From NCBI GenBank assembly GCA_020161065.1, contig JAIUPH010000031.1, positions 62,001 through 126,000 on the forward strand: a stretch of 64,000 nt of DNA, in the 5' to 3' direction. Made by a program: the position numbers and the translations under genes. This stretch comes from Pseudomonadota bacterium. GTDB lineage: Bacteria > Pseudomonadota > Gammaproteobacteria > Burkholderiales > Burkholderiaceae_C. Shown one piece after another: positions 61,187-64,000 of this stretch; the stretch's first letter is position 1; each line of letters begins with the position of its first letter. The notes beneath the pieces were generated by a model that worked only from the letters and a program-made list of their open reading frames with translations, was not told where the DNA came from and did no database searches.

Positions 61187-62479
61187 ATGGCCGACGTCCT
61201 CTACACGAACGTGCGCATCTTCGACGGCGGCGGCGAGGCGCCCTTCACCGGCGACGTGCTGGTGCAGGGCAACCGCATCGCGCGCGTCGTCAAGACCGGC
61301 TTCGGCCAGCGCACGCCGCCGGTGCTGGGCGCGCAGGTCATCGACGGCGATGGCGCCTTCCTGATGCCGGGCATGGTCGAGGCGCACACGCATTTCTCGT
61401 GGAACGACCAGCCCAGCCTCGACGCCATCCAGCGCATGCCGCCGGAAGAGCACATCCTGTGGTGCGCCGAGGTCGCCAAGCGCTACCTCGACATGGGCTG
61501 GACCAGCTGCGTCGGCGCCGCCACCGCCAAGCCGCGGCTGGACGTCGTCATCCGCAATGCCATCAACGACGGCACCATCGTCGGCCCGCGCTACCTGGCG
61601 GCGAGCCAGGAGATCACCGTGCCCGGCGGCCTCGGCGACACCACCGCGCCGCACCTGCCGCAGAGCGAGTTCGCGTTCGGCGCCGTGGTCAGCGGCCCGC
61701 ACGAGATGCGGCGCTGCGTTCGCATGTTCGCGAAGTACGGCGTCGACACGCTGAAGATCAACCTGTCGGGCGAGTCGATCACCGGCATGCCCTCGGAGAT
61801 GAGCCAGTTCACGACCAAGGAGATCAGCGTCTGCGTCGAGGAGGCCAAGGCCTGGGGCAAGCGCGTGGCCGCGCATGCGCGCTCGACCTGGTCGGTCAAG
61901 GAATGCGTGCGCCAGGGCATCGAGGTGATCTACCACGCCAGCTTCTGCGACGAAGAGGCGCTGGACCTGCTGGAAGCGCACAAGTTCGAGCACTACATCG
62001 CCCCCGGCCTGGCCTGGCTGATCAACACCGTGCACAACGCCAGCGCCTGGGGCCTGACGCCCGAGGTGGTGCGCAAGATGGACTACCCGCGCGAGCTCGA
62101 CGCCGCCATCGAGAGCATGCGCGCGCTGCGCAAGCGCGGCGTGCGCATCCTGCCCGGCGGCGACTACGGCTTCGCCTGGACGCCGCACGGCAGCAACGCC
62201 AAGGACCTGGAGTACTTCGTCCGCCACGTCGGCATGAGCCCGATGGAGGCGCTGCTGTCGGCCACCGCCTGGGGCGGGCCGATGATGAAGATGGGCAAGC
62301 AGCTCGGCTACATCCGCGAAGGCTGCCTGGCCGACATCCTGCTGGTCGACGGCGACCCGCTCGCCGACATCACCGTGCTGCAGGACCGCTCGCGCATCCT
62401 GTCGGTGATGAAGGATGGCGTGTTCCACCGCGCGCCGCCGGTGCGCGGCGCCCGGTCCACCACCCGCTGGGCGGCGTGA
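61187..62479 (+). CDS. Amidohydrolase-superfamily enzyme, copy 1
   Basis: 430 residues. The N-terminal beta-sandwich strand MADVLYTNVRIFDGGG precedes the metal-binding EAHTHFSW (His67, His69); AAHARSTWSVKECVRQGIEVIYHASFCD and GGDYGFAWTPHGSN supply further histidine and aspartate ligands. The family includes imidazolonepropionase-like and Xaa-Pro dipeptidase-like hydrolases acting on amides or lactams. The C-terminal 9 codons and the stop (RSTTRWAA) are tandemly repeated downstream (62455-62558). A close paralogue follows. Likely substrate: a cyclic amide or amide-linked product of the pathway; not determined. Confidence 0.92.
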   Translation: MADVLYTNVRIFDGGGEAPFTGDVLVQGNRIARVVKTGFGQRTPPVLGAQVIDGDGAFLMPGMVEAHTHFSWNDQPSLDAIQRMPPEEHILWCAEVAKRYLDMGWTSCVGAATAKPRLDVVIRNAINDGTIVGPRYLAASQEITVPGGLGDTTAPHLPQSEFAFGAVVSGPHEMRRCVRMFAKYGVDTLKINLSGESITGMPSEMSQFTTKEISVCVEEAKAWGKRVAAHARSTWSVKECVRQGIEVIYHASFCDEEALDLLEAHKFEHYIAPGLAWLINTVHNASAWGLTPEVVRKMDYPRELDAAIESMRALRKRGVRILPGGDYGFAWTPHGSNAKDLEYFVRHVGMSPMEALLSATAWGGPMMKMGKQLGYIREGCLADILLVDGDPLADITVLQDRSRILSVMKDGVFHRAPPVRGARSTTRWAA

Positions 62480-62558
62480 TGTTCACCACCCGCTGGGCGG
62501 CGTGATGTTCACCACCCGCTGGGCGGCGTGATGTCCACCACCCGCTGGGCGGCGTGAA
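62455..62558 (+). repeat. Four tandem copies of a 26-bp unit made from the end of amidohydrolase copy 1
   Basis: Copies at 62455-62480, 62481-62506, 62507-62532 and 62533-62558. They differ only at the third base (C or T) and the last (T or A). The first contains the last seven codons and TGA of the gene; each copy carries GTGATG or GTGAAG. The fourth ends in GAAGG, forming part of the ribosome site of the next gene. The unit length is not a multiple of three, so every copy lies in a different frame. Confidence 0.96.
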
Positions 62559-62568
62559 GGAGAGTTCC

Positions 62569-63852
62569 ATGGCCGACGTGTTGTTCACCAATGTCCGCAT
62601 CCTCGACGGCACGGGTGCGAACCCGTACACCGGCAGCGTGCTGGTCGCCGGCAACCGCATCCGCCAGGTCGGCCGCGGCGCCGCGGCGATCAGGCCCGCC
62701 GGCGCGCAGGTCATCGACGGCGCCGGCGCGACGCTGATGCCCGGCATGTGCGAAGCGCACACCCATTTCTCGTGGAACGACGCGGCCACGCTCGCGGCGA
62801 TCCAGACCATGCCGCTCGAAGAGCACGTGCTGTGGTGCGCGAAGGTCGCGAAGAAGTACCTGGAGGCCGGCTGGACCTCCTGCGTCGGCGCCGCCTGCGC
62901 CAAGCCGCGGCTCGACGTGGTGATCCGCAATGCCATCAACGCCGGCCAGATTCCGGGCCCGCGCTACCTCGCCGCCAGCCAGGAGATCACGGTGCTCGGC
63001 GGCCTCGGCGACGAGACGCTGCCGCACCTGCCGTTCCCCGAGTTCAGCTTCGGCGTCAACGTCAGCGGCGCGGAAGAGATGCGCAAGGCGGTGCGGCTGT
63101 TCCTGAAGTACGGCGTCGACAGCATCAAGCTCAACCTGTCGGGCGACAACTTCACGCCGCAGTCGCCGGCCGGCACCACGTGGATGACCGACGCCGAGGT
63201 CGCCGCCGCGATGGACGAGGTGCGCCTGCGCGGCAAGCGCGGCACCGCGCACGCGCGCTCGGCGGCCAGCGTGAAGCAGGCGCTGCGCCACGGCATCGAC
63301 GTGATCTACCACGCCAGCTACAGCGACACCGAGACGCTGGACATGCTGGAGGCCGCGAAGGACCGCGTCTTCGTCGCGCCCGGCATCGCCATCATCTACG
63401 CGATGCTCAACGAGGCCGAGCCCTGGGGCGTGACCCGCGCCATCGCCACCGACATGGGCTACCAGCACGAATGGGAAGCGGCGCTCGAATCGCTGCGCGC
63501 CATGCACCGCCGCGGCGTGCGCATCCTGCCGGGCGGCGACTACGGCTTCGCCTTCACGCCCCACTGCAACAACGCGCGCGACCTGGAGTTCTTCGTCAAG
63601 TACCTCGGCTTCACGCCGATGGAGGCGATCCGCAGCGCCACGCAGTACGGCGGCCAGATCATGATGCGCGGCCACGAGCTCGGCACCATCCACGACGGCG
63701 CGCTGGCCGACCTGCTGCTCGTCGACGGCGACCCGCTGGCCAACCTGGCGATCCTGCGCGATCCGAAGCGGCTGCTCGCGGTGATGAAGGACGGCGTGTT
63801 CGCGCGCGCGCCGGAAATCGCCGCGCAGCGGCGCTGGGAGCGCGCCGCATGA
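62569..63852 (+). CDS. Amidohydrolase-superfamily enzyme, copy 2 (paralogue of copy 1)
   Basis: 427 residues from ATG 62569 with AAGGAGAG 5 bp upstream. It follows copy 1 nearly block for block: ADVLFTNVRILDG, EAHTHFSWND (His64, His66), LEAGWTSCVGAACAKPRLDVVIRNAIN, GPRYLAASQEIT, GVDSIKLNLSGDNF, HGIDVIYHASYSD and GGDYGFAFTPHCNN. Differences cluster in 195-210 (SPAGTTWMTDAEVAAAMD), which could face the substrate. So the pair arose by tandem duplication and then diverged. The stop overlaps the start of the permease gene by ATGA. Confidence 0.92.
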   Translation: MADVLFTNVRILDGTGANPYTGSVLVAGNRIRQVGRGAAAIRPAGAQVIDGAGATLMPGMCEAHTHFSWNDAATLAAIQTMPLEEHVLWCAKVAKKYLEAGWTSCVGAACAKPRLDVVIRNAINAGQIPGPRYLAASQEITVLGGLGDETLPHLPFPEFSFGVNVSGAEEMRKAVRLFLKYGVDSIKLNLSGDNFTPQSPAGTTWMTDAEVAAAMDEVRLRGKRGTAHARSAASVKQALRHGIDVIYHASYSDTETLDMLEAAKDRVFVAPGIAIIYAMLNEAEPWGVTRAIATDMGYQHEWEAALESLRAMHRRGVRILPGGDYGFAFTPHCNNARDLEFFVKYLGFTPMEAIRSATQYGGQIMMRGHELGTIHDGALADLLLVDGDPLANLAILRDPKRLLAVMKDGVFARAPEIAAQRRWERAA

Positions 63853-64000
63853 CGCGACCCGGGCAGTGGACCCGCGGCACCTGGCTCGCCTGGCTGCTGA
63901 TCGGGCTGCCGGTGGCGGTGTTCTCGGTCTGGGCCATCGTCGACAACGACACGCTGTACTTCAAGACCCTGCTCAACGGGCTGACGCTGGCCTCGCTGTA
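63849..64000 (+). CDS. Branched-chain amino-acid-type ABC permease (LivH-like), 3' end outside window
   Basis: Only 50 codons are visible. One N-terminal hydrophobic helix (LAWLLIGLPVAVFSVWAIV) is followed by LYFKTLLNGLTLASL, which matches the start of LivH-type permeases (family text LNGLTLASLYFLVA). Coupled to amidohydrolase copy 2 by ATGA. It predicts that a LivHMGF-type importer for the pathway's substrate continues beyond the window. The call rests on a short segment. Confidence 0.6.
   Translation, partial: MTRPGQWTRGTWLAWLLIGLPVAVFSVWAIVDNDTLYFKTLLNGLTLASL

Noticed and set aside
62455-62558. CRISPR-like repeat array
   Set aside because: Direct tandem copies without spacers, derived from the neighbouring gene end; no cas genes.
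1-64000. tRNA, rRNA, prophage, insertion sequence or integron features
   Set aside because: None seen by eye: no transposase or integrase frames and no recognisable tRNA arms; a covariance-model search was not possible here.

Overview
The window is 64 kb of very GC-rich DNA (strong G/C preference at third codon positions, long antisense shadow reading frames). Its gene content fits a betaproteobacterium of the order Burkholderiales, near the Comamonadaceae or Rubrivivax-Leptothrix groups: three orphan Bug/TctC-type binding proteins, a short bifunctional PutA with an Lrp-type regulator, NodT-EmrAB efflux, many amino-acid and peptide importers, and C5/G5 hairpin clusters between genes. I see no rRNA, tRNA, CRISPR array, prophage or insertion sequence. 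The organism assignment is inferred from protein families only.

Layout. 1-10.8 kb is mostly housekeeping and amino-acid metabolism: yggS (5' end missing), an Lrp regulator divergent from putA, a YbbN-like thioredoxin/TPR chaperone, a Bug receptor, glutamate dehydrogenase, an RlmN-like radical-SAM methyltransferase, an ECF sigma/anti-sigma pair and trxC. 10.75-18.3 kb (minus strand) is a seven-gene run: an AroM domain fused to a FixJ-type HTH, a stand-alone AroM, then a complete DppABCDF-type importer. It diverges from a two-gene plus-strand operon (DUF917/PF06032 and a hydantoinase/oxoprolinase-family protein, 18.46-21.1 kb). I read these nine genes as one uptake, sensing and degradation unit for a hydantoin-like or modified amino-acid compound. 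21.1-29.3 kb is a 4-hydroxyproline catabolism locus: ABC importer plus LhpC-like deaminase on one strand, and GntR regulator, epimerase and D-amino-acid oxidase on the other, around an AT-rich 25-bp palindrome. 29.3-41 kb holds three paralogous family-5 binding proteins divergent from a Yej-like importer (two permeases and a fused double ATPase) followed by a TonB-dependent receptor.

41-48 kb carries a Bug receptor, a PAS-like/LuxR regulator, a hairpin-rich spacer and a MarR-OMF-EmrA-EmrB efflux operon. 48-52.8 kb has an FAD oxidoreductase with a Bug receptor, the collapsed remains of an ECF42 sigma factor and its DGPF/YCII partner, an unrecognised protein with a PD-(D/E)XK-like arrangement, queC and a small membrane protein. 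52.8-57.7 kb has an ALDH7-type dehydrogenase, a VIT-like membrane protein, a CLC-type protein lacking the usual gating glutamate, and an M20 carbamoylase. 57.8-64 kb is a catabolic locus: TetR and esterase on one side; FAH-family hydrolase, alpha/beta hydrolase, two tandem amidohydrolases and the start of a LivH-like permease on the other, with a recognisable promoter and a TetR-type operator between.

Recurrent features are ATGA or TGATG coupling within operons, short tandem repeats that sit on or just after stop codons at five gene 3' ends, and clusters of stable hairpins between genes.
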